Shown here in pieces: positions 55,194-64,000 of a DNA stretch of 64,000 bases (positions are counted from its first letter, which is position 1; each line of letters starts with the position of its first letter). The stretch comes from Myxococcales bacterium (lineage in GTDB: Bacteria; Myxococcota_A; Polyangia; Nannocystales; Nannocystaceae), in the NCBI GenBank assembly GCA_020633295.1, contig JACKDW010000004.1, forward strand, positions 668,548-732,547, written 5' to 3'. The notes beneath the pieces were generated by a model. That model was given only the letters and a program-made list of their open reading frames with translations, was not told the origin of the DNA and did not search any database. A program made the translations under genes and the position numbers.

Positions 55194-56210
55194 ATGCACA
55201 TCGGCCACCGCTACCGGCTGCTCCAGACCCTCACCTGGTCGCGCTCCGAGATCCTGTTCCCGCTGCAGTGGGCGACCGCCGTGACGATCATCTACACGCA
55301 GCTCGAGCTGACCTGGATGGCGCTCCCCGCCCTGCCGATGTCGCTCATCGGCATCGCCGTCGCCTTCTACCTCGGCTTCAAGAACAACGCCGCCTACGAC
55401 CGCATGTGGGAGGCGCGCAAGATCTGGGGCGCGATCGTCAACGCGAGCCGCTCGTGGGCCTTCAGCGCCCGCGACCTGCTCGGCGCGCACGCGGACGCCG
55501 CGGAGCTCGACGCGGGCGAGCGCGACGCGCTGCGAGCGGAGCTGGTGCTGCGCCACGTCGCCTGGATGGACGCGCTCCGCCACCAGCTGCGCGAGGTCAA
55601 GTCGTGGGAGCACAACACCGCGGCCTACCGCAAGCTGCGTCAGCGCTACGCCGCCGCCGAGTACACCGAGGAGCTGCCCGAGGTGCTCGGGCGCACGCTC
55701 GCGGAGGCCGAGGTCGCCGAGGTGCTCGGCAAGCTCAACCCGGCCGCGCACCTGCTGGCCAATCAGTCACGTCGACTCGCGGAGCTGCGCGCGCGCGGGC
55801 TGCTCGACGGCTTCGCGCACACGCAGCTGCAGGCGCTGCTGCACGAGCTGATGGCGCAGCAGGGCAAGGCCGAGCGCATCAAGAACTTCCCGTTCCCGCG
55901 CCAGTACGCCACCGTCAACTCGTTCTTCGCCACGCTGTTCGCGCTGCTCATCCCGTTCGGGCTGCTCACCGAGTTCTCGGCGCTCGGCGCCAACGCGGTG
56001 TGGCTGACGATCCCGTTCGCGACCATCGTCAGCTGGGTGTTCTTGACCGCCGAGAAGATCGGCGACTGGAGCGAGAACCCCTTCGAGGGCCTCTCCAACG
56101 ACGTGCCGATCACCGCGATGGCCCGCGGGATCGAGCGCGACATCCGAGAGATGATCGGCGAGACCGAGCTGCCGCCGGCGCGCGAGCCCCAGGGCATGAT
56201 CCTGTACTGA
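55194..56210 (+). CDS. Bestrophin-like membrane protein
   Basis: A 338-residue member of the bestrophin/UPF0187 (YneE) family, which form pentameric ion channels. Seen traits are WSRSEILFPLQWATAV at the first helix, FKNNAAYDRMWEARKIWGAIVNASRSW near residues 60-90, and the signature KNFPFPRQYA before the third and fourth membrane helices. The C-terminal DWSENPFEGLSNDVPI segment is also typical. Two in-frame ATGs (55182 and 55194) are possible; the second begins MHIGHRYR. Ion selectivity cannot be read from sequence. Confidence 0.88.
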   Translation: MHIGHRYRLLQTLTWSRSEILFPLQWATAVTIIYTQLELTWMALPALPMSLIGIAVAFYLGFKNNAAYDRMWEARKIWGAIVNASRSWAFSARDLLGAHADAAELDAGERDALRAELVLRHVAWMDALRHQLREVKSWEHNTAAYRKLRQRYAAAEYTEELPEVLGRTLAEAEVAEVLGKLNPAAHLLANQSRRLAELRARGLLDGFAHTQLQALLHELMAQQGKAERIKNFPFPRQYATVNSFFATLFALLIPFGLLTEFSALGANAVWLTIPFATIVSWVFLTAEKIGDWSENPFEGLSNDVPITAMARGIERDIREMIGETELPPAREPQGMILY

Positions 56211-56289
56211 GCGACACCTCGCGGCCGCGCGTCGGCGCCGCCCCGCACAGGCGCACGTGCTCCGCCCGCGACGCGCCGCGACCGCCCCG

Positions 56290-57411
56290 CTACGGCGCCG
56301 CGACGACCTCCGCCCGCCACAGGTCCCAGCCGCCCACGCCCGCGGGGCGCGTCGACGCGAACAGCAGCTCGCAGCCGTCGGCCCGCAGCACCGGCTCGCC
56401 TTCGAAATGCTCGCTGTTGATCGCGGGCAGCAGCGTCGGCGGCCCGAACGGCGCGTCGAGTTCGGGGCGCGTCGCGAGCCAGAGGTCGGAGTCGCCGACC
56501 CCGCCCGGGCGATCGCTCTCGAACACGATCACGCGCTCATCCGGGGTCAGGAACGGGTGCGAGACCTTGTCGGGGCCCTCGAGCCCGGCGACCGGCGCGG
56601 CGGCGGGGAAGCTCGCGCCCGCGTCGGGTCGCTGCGACATCACGACGCCGAGGGGCGCACCGGTCGCGAAGTACAGGCGCAGGCCGTCCTCGGAGATGTG
56701 CGGATCGTACTCGTCGCCCGCCGTCACCAGGTTGGCGAGCAGCGTGAATTCGCCGAAGGGCGCGGTGGGCTCCGCGCGCGCGGCCGACCACAGCTCCGAG
56801 CCGCCCGGGCCGCCCGGGCGCGCGCTCGCGAGGTAGCCGTGTGTGCCGTCGGGCGAGAGCGCGAGCTTGGTGTCGGCGCCCTCGAGGTTAACGGCGAGGT
56901 CCTCGTTGTTCACGGGCGCGCCGAACGGGCTGTCGACGGTCTCCCGCGACGCCCGGTACGAGTCCCACGAGCCGAGGCCGCCGGGGCGACTCGAGGCGAA
57001 GTAGAGCGTGCGCCCGTCCGGGGTCAGGTAAGGCTCGCCCTCGCCGTCGGGAGAATTGAGCTCGGCGACCGGGGTCGGCTCGCTCAGCGTCCACGCGCCC
57101 GGCGCGAAGCCGCACAGCGTCGCCCCCTCGTCGACCGTCGCGCCGGTCGTGCCCGCGGTCGCGTCCTCGCTCGTCGCGCCCGCGGTCGCGTCCTCGCTCG
57201 TCGCGCCCGCGGTCGCGCCCTCGCTCGTCGAGCCCGGCGGCGACGCGCTGGTCTCGGTCGCGCCGCTCGTGGTCGCGGGGGCCGCGCTCGCGCTCGTGCC
57301 CGACGTGGCGCCGGGGCCGGTCGCGTCGCCGTCAAAGGTCGGGTTCGGGGCCAGGCACGCCGCCGACGCGACGCAGGTCGACACGAACGCCCATACTCCC
57401 ACGCGCCTCAC
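56290..57411 (-). CDS. PD40/WD40-like beta-propeller lipoprotein
   Basis: A 373-residue lipoprotein: short signal with VASAAC (Cys near residue 19), a Thr/Ser/Ala/Gly linker with three 9-residue repeats of TSEDATAGA type, then a beta-propeller of PD40 repeats. Repeat hallmarks are TPDGRTLYFASSRPGGLGSWDSY, LSPDGTHGYLASARPGG, ISEDGLRLYFATG and LTPDERVIVFESDRPGG. Such propellers occur in TolB-like and OmpA-linked proteins. The start at GTG 57411 is supported by TAGACT exactly 7 bases upstream; the open frame runs another 102 bases. Confidence 0.85.
   Translation of the reverse strand: MRRVGVWAFVSTCVASAACLAPNPTFDGDATGPGATSGTSASAAPATTSGATETSASPPGSTSEGATAGATSEDATAGATSEDATAGTTGATVDEGATLCGFAPGAWTLSEPTPVAELNSPDGEGEPYLTPDGRTLYFASSRPGGLGSWDSYRASRETVDSPFGAPVNNEDLAVNLEGADTKLALSPDGTHGYLASARPGGPGGSELWSAARAEPTAPFGEFTLLANLVTAGDEYDPHISEDGLRLYFATGAPLGVVMSQRPDAGASFPAAAPVAGLEGPDKVSHPFLTPDERVIVFESDRPGGVGDSDLWLATRPELDAPFGPPTLLPAINSEHFEGEPVLRADGCELLFASTRPAGVGGWDLWRAEVVAAP
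57155..57235. repeat. Three 27-bp units in the lipoprotein linker
   Basis: Three tandem 27-base units encode the 9-residue linker repeat of the PD40 lipoprotein; the third differs at a few bases. Confidence 0.85.
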
Positions 57412-57418
57412 CCCGATC

Positions 57419-57424
57419 AGTCTA
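57419..57424 (-). promoter_or_regulatory. -10-like box TAGACT, 7 bases before GTG 57411
   Basis: Minus-strand TAGACT-N7-GTG; decides the lipoprotein start. Confidence 0.45.
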
Positions 57425-57558
57425 GCGAGCGTGCGCGCGACGCAACCCCTCGCGTCTTCGCGCCGGCGTACCGACGTTCCCCGGCGACGCCGCGGGCGTA
57501 CAACAGCCTGCACGATCAGACAGGTACGTGCGCCCCCTATCCCCGGCCGCGCGCGCGG

Positions 57559-60500
57559 TCACGCCTCGGGCGTGAGCTCGAGGTCGGCCTCGAAGTCGAT
57601 GGCCTCGGGCGGCGCCGCGGGATCGAAGCCGAGCAGGTCGCCCAGCGTCTTGAGCGCGCCCTCCTCGTCGTAGCCCGCGAGCTCGATGAGCGCGTCGACG
57701 ACGTCGGCGAGCACCAGCGCGCCGGTCATGCGCACGGGCGAGACGAGCGCCCCGCCCGAGGCCGCGCCCGTGAACACGACCTGGTCCATCTGCATGGTCC
57801 GATCACCGTCGCCGAACGCGAGCGGCATGCGCAGCGTGATCGGCGAGGTCTTGAAGCTGTCCCCGGCGCCATCTGGCTCCGGCGCCAGCGTGACGACGCC
57901 GAAGGGCGCCGCGCCGTCCTCGTCGACGTCGGCGGCCCAGACGAGCCCGCGCGTCGTCGGGCCCGGGAGCCAGCCCCAGCGGATCGCCGGGAAGATCGTC
58001 TTGAGCACCATCTGCGCGAGCTCGGAGCTGGGCTCGAGCAGCGTCAGCGCGCCGGCGTCGGTGCGCGCCCGGATCGCGGCCCGGGCCACGCCGCCCTGCA
58101 CCGGCGCCGACACGCCGCCCACGCTCAGCTCGCCGCTCACGGGCCAGAAGGACTCTCCGGCCAGCTCGAGGCTCGCCTGCGGCGGCGCGATCGCGTGCTC
58201 GCCGATCATCACCGCGGCCGTCAGGTCCGGCTCCTCGGGCCAGGTGATCGTCAGCGCCTCGCCCGGGGCCGCGAGCGCGGGCGCGAGCCCGAGCGCGCTG
58301 CCGTCGAGCACGCCGTCGCCGTCGATCAGCGCGCGCGCGGCCTCGTGTCGGTTGCGCCAGTAGGTCAGCAGGTGCGTCTTGGTGTGCACGCGGAACGCGT
58401 AGGTCGTGCCGTTCTCCACGGCGGTCTCCGGGGTCAGGCCGCCGCCGTGGGTCTGCTCGGGCGGGTAGCGGTAGCTGGCCTCGCGCCGGCGGATGACCTC
58501 CTCGGCCCGCGCGATCGCCTGCTCGGCCCGGGCCCAGTCGGCCTGGGCGGCCGCCTTGGGGTCGGCGGCCTCGGCCAGCTCCGCCTCGCGCAGCGAGAGG
58601 ATCGCGCCGTAGAGCCCGCCGGCGTGCTGGGCCCGCAGCTGGTTGATCTCGACGCCGTCGATGATCTCGTCGAGCCACGGGCGCCCGGCCTCCGGCACCT
58701 CGCCCTGCAGCCCCGTCAGCGTCGCCAGCCAGCCGGCGTAGGCCTGCTCGGCCGCGGCCAGGGCCGCGAGGTCGGTGCTGCGGAAGTGCGCGAGCGCGTC
58801 CGCGTCCCAGCGCGCGACCTCATCGAGGCGCACCGCGACCGGGCGGAACTCGAAGCCCGCGAGCGCGGCGACCTCGTCGCCCGGGTCCTCGCCGGCGAAG
58901 TAGAGGTACAGCCCGCCCGGGCGCCCGCGCCAGTCCTCGGCGTTCAGGAACATCTCGGTCTGCTGCGCGATCATCTCCGTCATGACGTCGCGCGCGCCAG
59001 TCCGCGCCGCGCAGCCCTCGACCAGCTGCGCCGGCGGGCACAGCGGGTCGAGCAGCTCGCCGAGGATCTGGTCCTGCGTGACGTCGGCGTTCCAGTGCAT
59101 CAGCCCGACCGCGTAGTCCTGCTGCCAGTAGCCCCACTCCTGCCCGCTGTTGAACATGTGGTGCGAGTGCACCGTGCCGCCGCCGCGCGACGCGAGCAGC
59201 GGCCTTATCAGCTCGAGGTCGCGCACGCGCGCGCCGATGTACAGCGGCAGGTACACGGGCACGGGGTTGTCGAAGCTCAGCCACCACGAGCCCTCGGGGA
59301 AGTACTTCAGCGGCCGGCCCTCGCCCGCGGCGCGCTGCATCAGGCACAGCTTGTGGGCGAAGCTCTGCTGGTTGTAGACGCGCGCGGGCCCCTCGAGCGG
59401 GTAGAACATCACCGTGTGGACGGTGACGCTGAAGCGCGGATCAGCGTGAAAGGCCAGGTCGTAGTAGTCGCCGCGCCCATCCTCGTTGGTCCCCGGCGGG
59501 CAGCCGAGGTCGTCGAAGTTGGGCGTCGGCTGCCCGCCCGAGATGTGGTTGTTGACCTCGACGAGGATGTCGGGCCGCAGCTCGAGCGCCTTGCGCCCGG
59601 CCCAGTTGATCCACTGCACGGTCTCCTCGTCGGGCGTGGTCGTGACCTCGGTGGGCCCGAAGTGGATGCCGAAGGAGATCGCGTCGGGGCTCTCCGCCAG
59701 CCGCTGCGTCACGTAGTCCTCGATCTGCTGCTGCACCGGCACGCCCGAGTCGGGGTCGACGACCGCGCTCGCGCCCTGCTGCTGGTTGTGCAGCGTGATG
59801 CCGACGCCCGAGGGGAAGCCGAGCAGCGCGTGCAGCTCGCTGAGCTCGGCCTGCCGGCGGTCGCGGGACTCCTGCGGCGCGACGCCGCGCCCGAGCCCCT
59901 TGGCCCGGTTGCCGCGGTTCTTGACGATCCAGTCGTTGACGCGCTCGGCCTGGTCAAAGGGGAAGTCGCCGTCGGAGAAGGTCTCGAGGATCTCGAGCGG
60001 GTGCGAGCCGTGGAACGACCACGAGCGCTGATCGAAGTCGGGCGTGTAGTCGCCGCCGCCGCCCGGGTGCAGCGCGGTGGGGCGCTTCGCGAGCGCGCGC
60101 AGATCCTCGGGCGCGTGGACCGGGATGTACTCCTGCTCGGGGTGATAGAAGCGCGCGCCGAGCCGGCGCAGCAGCTCGTAGACCGCGTACTGATCGGAGA
60201 GCGTGCTCGCGCCCGCGGTCCACACCACGGTCGCGCCCTCGCCCCCCAGCGGGCTCTGCCAATCCCCGACGTCCTCGGCCTCGAGCACGAAGCCCCACTC
60301 GCCGAGCGCCCGCACGCGCGCCTCGTCGATCCGCGCGGCGTCGAAGCGCTGGGCCTCGAGCACCAGCGCCAGGCCGGCGCGCGCGTCCTCGACGGCCTTC
60401 AGCGCGGCGCCCTCCGCCGCCGGATCGACGCGCACGAGCGTGACCTCGCGGCCGCTGATCTGCGCCAGGTAGGAGACCGCGCTCGCGGCGGTGCGCTCGA

Positions 60501-60657
60501 CCGTCGCGTCGGCGTCCGTCGGCGCGATCACGAGCACGCCGCCCGCGTCGTCCTCGGCGCGGCAGCAGACCGTGGAGAGCGAGAGCGCGGCGACGCCGGC
60601 GACGGCGGCCGCGCCGGTGAGCGCGGCCAGGACGATGGGCGTGAGTCGGGAGCGCAT
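57559..60657 (-). CDS. Large secreted protein, glycosidase-like (DUF4838 type fold)
   Basis: About 1032 residues with a signal sequence ending near STVCC. The N-terminal 130 residues look like the alpha/beta domain found before alpha-glucuronidase-type catalytic domains (ASAVSYLAQISGREVTLV, then YAVYELLRRLGARFYHP). A barrel-like central part follows with LHNQQQG, ISFGIHFGPTEVTTTPDEETVQWINW (acidic residues at strand ends), EVNNHISGG and HSHHMFN. The C-terminal third is helical, then beta-rich. This matches the layout of DUF4838 or GH67/115-like hydrolases, but I cannot name the catalytic residues. GGAGGAGG lies 8-11 bases before ATG 60657. Probably acts on an extracellular polysaccharide. Confidence 0.65.
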   Translation of the reverse strand: MRSRLTPIVLAALTGAAAVAGVAALSLSTVCCRAEDDAGGVLVIAPTDADATVERTAASAVSYLAQISGREVTLVRVDPAAEGAALKAVEDARAGLALVLEAQRFDAARIDEARVRALGEWGFVLEAEDVGDWQSPLGGEGATVVWTAGASTLSDQYAVYELLRRLGARFYHPEQEYIPVHAPEDLRALAKRPTALHPGGGGDYTPDFDQRSWSFHGSHPLEILETFSDGDFPFDQAERVNDWIVKNRGNRAKGLGRGVAPQESRDRRQAELSELHALLGFPSGVGITLHNQQQGASAVVDPDSGVPVQQQIEDYVTQRLAESPDAISFGIHFGPTEVTTTPDEETVQWINWAGRKALELRPDILVEVNNHISGGQPTPNFDDLGCPPGTNEDGRGDYYDLAFHADPRFSVTVHTVMFYPLEGPARVYNQQSFAHKLCLMQRAAGEGRPLKYFPEGSWWLSFDNPVPVYLPLYIGARVRDLELIRPLLASRGGGTVHSHHMFNSGQEWGYWQQDYAVGLMHWNADVTQDQILGELLDPLCPPAQLVEGCAARTGARDVMTEMIAQQTEMFLNAEDWRGRPGGLYLYFAGEDPGDEVAALAGFEFRPVAVRLDEVARWDADALAHFRSTDLAALAAAEQAYAGWLATLTGLQGEVPEAGRPWLDEIIDGVEINQLRAQHAGGLYGAILSLREAELAEAADPKAAAQADWARAEQAIARAEEVIRRREASYRYPPEQTHGGGLTPETAVENGTTYAFRVHTKTHLLTYWRNRHEAARALIDGDGVLDGSALGLAPALAAPGEALTITWPEEPDLTAAVMIGEHAIAPPQASLELAGESFWPVSGELSVGGVSAPVQGGVARAAIRARTDAGALTLLEPSSELAQMVLKTIFPAIRWGWLPGPTTRGLVWAADVDEDGAAPFGVVTLAPEPDGAGDSFKTSPITLRMPLAFGDGDRTMQMDQVVFTGAASGGALVSPVRMTGALVLADVVDALIELAGYDEEGALKTLGDLLGFDPAAPPEAIDFEADLELTPEA

Positions 60658-61145
60658 GATCGTGGTCCTCCTCCCGCAGCGCGCCGACGGGCGGCCGCGT
60701 CGATCGCCGCGCATCATACACCCGCCGCTCGGGCGCCCCTGAACGCGCCCGCGCGACCCGAACGCGCCGGTTCACGGCGACGGGCGGCACGGGCGGGGCG
60801 CCCGGCGCGACGGCATGATCATTGAGGCTCACCGCTTCCCGGGTGACGCGGCGCGTGCCCGAGACCGGTGCCGCCCGTCGTCATCGTCGTCGCGCCGCGA
60901 TCGTCGTCCCCGCCCGCGCGCCCCGGCGGGTCGCGTCGCCCGACGGTGTTGAGACGAGCGCTTCAATATGTCTCTCAATACATGCTTCATGAAGCGCCCG
61001 AGACGTCAGCGCGGGCCCGCGCCGGCGGCTCCGCGCGCGCGCGCGCCCCCGCGCGCGCCCCCGCGCGGCGTCAAAAAAAGTCGACGCCGCGGTGATCAGC
61101 CGGACCCGCGCCGGCAACACCCCCGAGCGACCGCGAGTCGTCGCC
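60658..61145. other. Divergent intergenic region with a poly-A-loop inverted repeat
   Basis: About 490 bases without a gene, extremely GC-rich with alternating CG runs near 61030-61065. A perfect 9-bp inverted repeat (61064-61072 CGCGGCGTC with 61083-61091) encloses a loop of seven A residues plus GTC. An AT-richer patch at 60960-60995 (TTCAATATGTCTCTCAATACATG) is a candidate promoter for the gene to the right. No terminator is convincing. Confidence 0.5.
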
Positions 61146-63086
61146 GTGTTCACGGGCGCGCTCGCCCGAGGACCCCATGAACATCCAGTCCACCCCCGCT
61201 CCTCCCGCCGGCGCGCCGGCGCGCTGCTCGGCCTCGCCGTCGCGTCCGCCGCGCTCGTCGCCCCCGACGCCGCGTCGGCGGCCGAGGTCAAGCTCCACGT
61301 CCAGGCCCCCTATGACCTCAAGAGCGGCGCGTTCAACCTCCGCGCGCTCGAGTGGCAGAACCTCGCGCCGGTGTTTCACGACAGCTTCACGATCCCGCAC
61401 GCCACCATCGAGCAGGAGGTCCGCGCGCTGCTCGCGGACAAGGTCGACCGCCGGCTCAGCTTCCACATCACGTGCTGGAGCATCCTGTGCCCCGACACGG
61501 ACGTCGACATCGACGTCCGCACCTCGTTCGCGTTCACCGACAAGCAGCAGCCGAAGATCAGCTCGGTCGGGCCGAGCAGCGCCAACACGCTCAAGGTCAC
61601 GCTCGACACCCAGGTCCGCGTGGGCGTGACGATCGACATCAGCACCGAGACGGGGATCTGGCACTCGTCCGACATCGACCTCGACATCTTCGCGCTGATC
61701 GGCGGGCACGCCGAGGCGACGCTGACGCTGTGGCCGACGCTCGACGTAAAGGATGTCAAGGTCGCGCTCAGCCAGGACGGCGGCAACATCGAGATCTCCG
61801 GGCTCAAGGGCGCCGCCGTCGACGCCGGCGTCAAGATCGGCGCGGCGCTCGGCGGCCCGCTCGGCGCGCTGCTCGGCGGCGTGCTCGCGGACCTCGGCGC
61901 GGACGAGGCCGAGGACAAGATCAAGGCGGAGCTCAACAAGCTCATCACGCAGGGCGTCAAGCTCGCCGATGAGCGCGTCCGCGGGCTCGTCGCCACGCGC
62001 CTGACGCCCGAGCTCGACAAGGCGCGCGCGCTGCAGCAGGAGCTCCTGAGCACCGAGATCAAGGGCGTCGGCTACTCGCTGAGCGAGCTGATGACCCTGT
62101 CGCCGGTCAAGCTCGACGTGCGCACGCGCGCGACCGACAGCGCGGTGCACACCGTCGTCACGACGCGCTTCGACCCCAGCTCGAAGAGCAAGCAGCTGCG
62201 CGGCGCGATCCGCTTCCCGAAGACGCGCTGCGTCGGCGCGACGATCAAGAACAAGCAGATCGGCGTGTACTCGGCCGCGATCGACGTCGTGAAGCACAAC
62301 GAGGACCTGGCCGGGAAGTCCTGCGCGTCGCTGATCAACGCGGGCAGCGTGCGGCGCGGCGGCTACCTCGGCGAGAGCCCCGAGAAGCTGCTCAAGAGCG
62401 GCGTGGCCGCAAACTCGCTCGAGAGCTGGACGACCGTCGGCGGCGTCTCGACCCAGGGCGTCGTCGTCGACAAGGGCGGCTACTACGAGTGCCCCTACGT
62501 GATCACCGGGCTCCCCGACGCCGGCATCATCGACCTCGGCGTCGCCGGCGGCAGCGAGCTCTACACGCGCATGACGGACCTGCAGGCGTTCCGCGCCCGC
62601 TACCTGTACGCCACCGTCAAGGGCGTGACGCTGCTGCTCGACGCCGACGGCAAGCCGCAGAACCCGCTCGCGCTCAACTTCGGCGGGCAGAACCCGACCG
62701 ACGTAAACCAGTGCCCCAGCACCTCGAGCCCGGGCACCGGCTTCACGCGCCCCAGCGGCTTCGACGTGCCCAGCCGCTACGATCCGGAGAAGTGCCCCAT
62801 GTGCGGCGTGATCGACGTCTGGAACCAGATCGGCGCCGTGACCTACCCGGCCGAGCGCGTCGGCGAGCAGCTCGTGCAGGGCGACCGGGTGCTCCAGGGC
62901 GCCGCGCTAAAGAAGCTCGTCAACCAGGTCGAGCAGGAGGCCACGACGACGCTGCGCGCCCGTCGCGACCTCGCGCCGCAGCGCGGCCGCCGAGTCACGC
63001 GCGCGCCGAGCCGCGCCGTGAACCGCGAGCTGCCCGTACAGAAGATCGAGGTCAAGGTGCGCGGCTCGGCGTCACGCGGGAAGTGA
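61146..63086 (+). CDS. Secreted protein of unknown function, about 646 aa
   Basis: The mature sequence begins after a signal-like run (GALLGLAVASAALVAPDAASAA). The centre holds beta-rich text with ITCWSILCPDTDVDIDVRTSF, an amphipathic glycine-rich segment (GAALGGPLGALLGGVLADLG, about 225-245), and later Cys pairs including CPMCGVIDVW. No known family is recognised. The start is a problem: in the reading frame only GTG 61146 precedes the signal, yet a much better ATG with GAGG lies at 61177 in another frame (MNIQSTPAP). A one-base shift in the C-rich run 61190-61210 would join this ATG to the signal peptide, so a frameshift or sequencing error is likely there. Confidence 0.7.
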   Translation: MFTGALARGPHEHPVHPRSSRRRAGALLGLAVASAALVAPDAASAAEVKLHVQAPYDLKSGAFNLRALEWQNLAPVFHDSFTIPHATIEQEVRALLADKVDRRLSFHITCWSILCPDTDVDIDVRTSFAFTDKQQPKISSVGPSSANTLKVTLDTQVRVGVTIDISTETGIWHSSDIDLDIFALIGGHAEATLTLWPTLDVKDVKVALSQDGGNIEISGLKGAAVDAGVKIGAALGGPLGALLGGVLADLGADEAEDKIKAELNKLITQGVKLADERVRGLVATRLTPELDKARALQQELLSTEIKGVGYSLSELMTLSPVKLDVRTRATDSAVHTVVTTRFDPSSKSKQLRGAIRFPKTRCVGATIKNKQIGVYSAAIDVVKHNEDLAGKSCASLINAGSVRRGGYLGESPEKLLKSGVAANSLESWTTVGGVSTQGVVVDKGGYYECPYVITGLPDAGIIDLGVAGGSELYTRMTDLQAFRARYLYATVKGVTLLLDADGKPQNPLALNFGGQNPTDVNQCPSTSSPGTGFTRPSGFDVPSRYDPEKCPMCGVIDVWNQIGAVTYPAERVGEQLVQGDRVLQGAALKKLVNQVEQEATTTLRARRDLAPQRGRRVTRAPSRAVNRELPVQKIEVKVRGSASRGK

Positions 63087-63149
63087 GCCGCGCGACGCGT
63101 GACGCCCCCGCGCCGCCCCGCGCCCGTCACGACGGCGCGGGGCGTCTGC

Positions 63150-63155
63150 TAGCAT
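63150..63155 (+). promoter_or_regulatory. -10-like box TAGCAT, 11 bases before ATG 63167
   Basis: TAGCAT-N11-ATG before the SagB-type gene, with no ribosome binding site. Confidence 0.4.
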
Positions 63156-63166
63156 GGGCGCCCCGG

Positions 63167-64000
63167 ATGCCCGACCGTCCCCCAAACCGCCGCGCCGAGG
63201 TCGACGCCGAGGCGCTCGCGGCCGTGATCGCCTACCACGAGCGCAGCAAGCACCACGGCCCCGGCCGGTACGCGCGCTCGCTCGGCTTCCTCGACTGGGA
63301 CGCGCAGCCCGACCCGTTCCGCCGCTTCCCCGGCGCCGACCGGGTCGCGCTCGCGCGCCGCGAGACCGCCGACGCGCCCGACTCCCCCGACTACCGCGAC
63401 CTGTTCGTCGCCGGGCGCGTCCCCGCCCGGCCGCTCGATCACGACTTCGTCGCGCGCCTGCTCATGGACAGCCTCGCGCTCTCGGCCTGGAAGCAGCAGG
63501 GGCGCGCGCGCTGGTCCCTGCGCGTCAACCCGTCGAGCGGCAACCTCCACCCGACCGAGGGCTACGTGCTCGCGCCCGCGATCGCGGGGATCGGCGAGCG
63601 GCCGGCGCTGTATCACTACGCGCCCTACCTGCACGCGCTCGAGCGCCGGCGCGAGCTCACCGGCGCGCTGTGGCGCGAGCTCGTCGCCGCGCTCGCGCCC
63701 GCGCGCGCCGACGCGCTGCTGCTCGTGGGGCTCAGCTCGATCCACTGGCGCGAGTCCTGGAAGTACGGCGAGCGCGCGTATCGCTACTGCCAGCACGACG
63801 TCGGCCACGCGATCGCGGCGCTCTCGCTCGCCGCGGCCGCGCAGGGCTGGTCGACGCACCTGCTCCCAGGGCCAGACGATGACGCGTGCGCGCGCCTGCT
63901 CGGCGTCGACGATCAGGACGGGCCCGAGGCCGAGGCCGCCGACTGCCTGCTGCTGCTCGCCCCGCACGTCGAGGGCGACGCGCGCGAGCTCGCCGCCCGC
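63167..64000 (+). CDS. SagB/ThcOx-type nitroreductase family protein (3' end outside window)
   Basis: The first 278 residues are present and the frame stays open to the end of the window. The family mark is RVNPSSGNLHPTEGYVL (about 118-134), the FMN-site segment of SagB-type oxidoreductases, which in RiPP pathways oxidise azolines to azoles and elsewhere occur alone. YHERSKHH near residue 20 and ESWKYGERAYRYCQHDVGHAIAALSLAAAAQGW are also typical of this group. I see no cyclodehydratase (YcaO) gene or precursor within the window, so the role is open. Confidence 0.85.
   Translation, partial: MPDRPPNRRAEVDAEALAAVIAYHERSKHHGPGRYARSLGFLDWDAQPDPFRRFPGADRVALARRETADAPDSPDYRDLFVAGRVPARPLDHDFVARLLMDSLALSAWKQQGRARWSLRVNPSSGNLHPTEGYVLAPAIAGIGERPALYHYAPYLHALERRRELTGALWRELVAALAPARADALLLVGLSSIHWRESWKYGERAYRYCQHDVGHAIAALSLAAAAQGWSTHLLPGPDDDACARLLGVDDQDGPEAEAADCLLLLAPHVEGDARELAAR

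Noticed and set aside
56257..60825. Very long open frame (over 1500 codons) on the plus strand opposite two minus-strand genes
   Set aside because: It is the Arg/Ala/Gly-rich shadow of high-GC genes; the minus-strand frames have signal peptides, domain motifs and ribosome binding sites.
63149..63967. Minus-strand open frame at the right edge
   Set aside because: It lies opposite the SagB-type gene, whose family motif is clear on the plus strand.

Overview
The window is high-GC DNA from what looks like a myxobacterium, most likely of the Nannocystineae type (Nannocystis, Plesiocystis or Enhygromyxa relatives). I infer this from the dense set of eukaryote-like Ser/Thr kinases with TPR or AAA parts, the many ECF sigma factors, lipoproteins with Thr/Ser/Asp-rich linkers after the lipobox, a choice-of-anchor L type lipoprotein, an ADYC-type secreted protein, a TPR-CHAT protein and a TonB-type protein. 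No rRNA, clear tRNA, transposase, phage or CRISPR gene is visible.

Layout. 1-4.0 kb: the end of a coiled-coil protein and two coupled lipoproteins. 4.3-9.3 kb: a DUF2236/mpaB-type oxygenase and a penicillin-acylase-family enzyme on the minus strand, then a divergent radical SAM/SPASM protein. 9.6-17.7 kb, plus strand: a 68-residue lipopeptide ending in four NGYMM repeats, a kinase-AAA-TPR giant, an ECF sigma factor and a kinase-pseudokinase membrane protein. 17.7-24.3 kb: a minus-strand operon of ECF sigma, membrane anti-sigma-like protein and TPR-CHAT protease-like protein, with a divergent subtilase. 24.5 kb: a second NGYMM array inside a perfect inverted repeat. 24.8-33.7 kb: a sulfotransferase, a membrane hydrolase fusion, a spermidine-synthase-like membrane protein, and an ADYC plus beta-trefoil protein whose N-terminus is a third NGYMM array. 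33.7-37.4 kb: minisatellites, a candidate structured non-coding RNA with a strong intrinsic terminator, and two coupled genes of unknown function. 37.5-43.1 kb: an ECF sigma factor, a zinc-finger-kinase-TPR fusion and a membrane kinase. 43.2-51.8 kb: a folate pair (SDR and FolB), an anchor-type lipoprotein, a small protein ending in eleven Ser-His-Gly repeats, a GT-C-like membrane protein, a haloalkane-dehalogenase-like enzyme, ThyX and a TonB-like protein. 52-64 kb: a TPR membrane protein, a LysR regulator, a methyltransferase, a bestrophin-like channel, a PD40 lipoprotein, a large glycosidase-like secreted protein, a secreted protein of unknown role and the start of a SagB-type oxidoreductase.

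Three things deserve most attention: the NGYMM repeat family at three sites, one beside a radical SAM gene; the sigma/anti-sigma/TPR-CHAT/subtilase island; and the orphan peptide with His-Gly-Ser repeats. A candidate non-coding RNA near 34.2-34.6 kb has no match I recognise. Many start codons here sit only 6 to 11 bases after a TAnnnT box, which suggests frequent leaderless transcripts; I used this to choose several starts.
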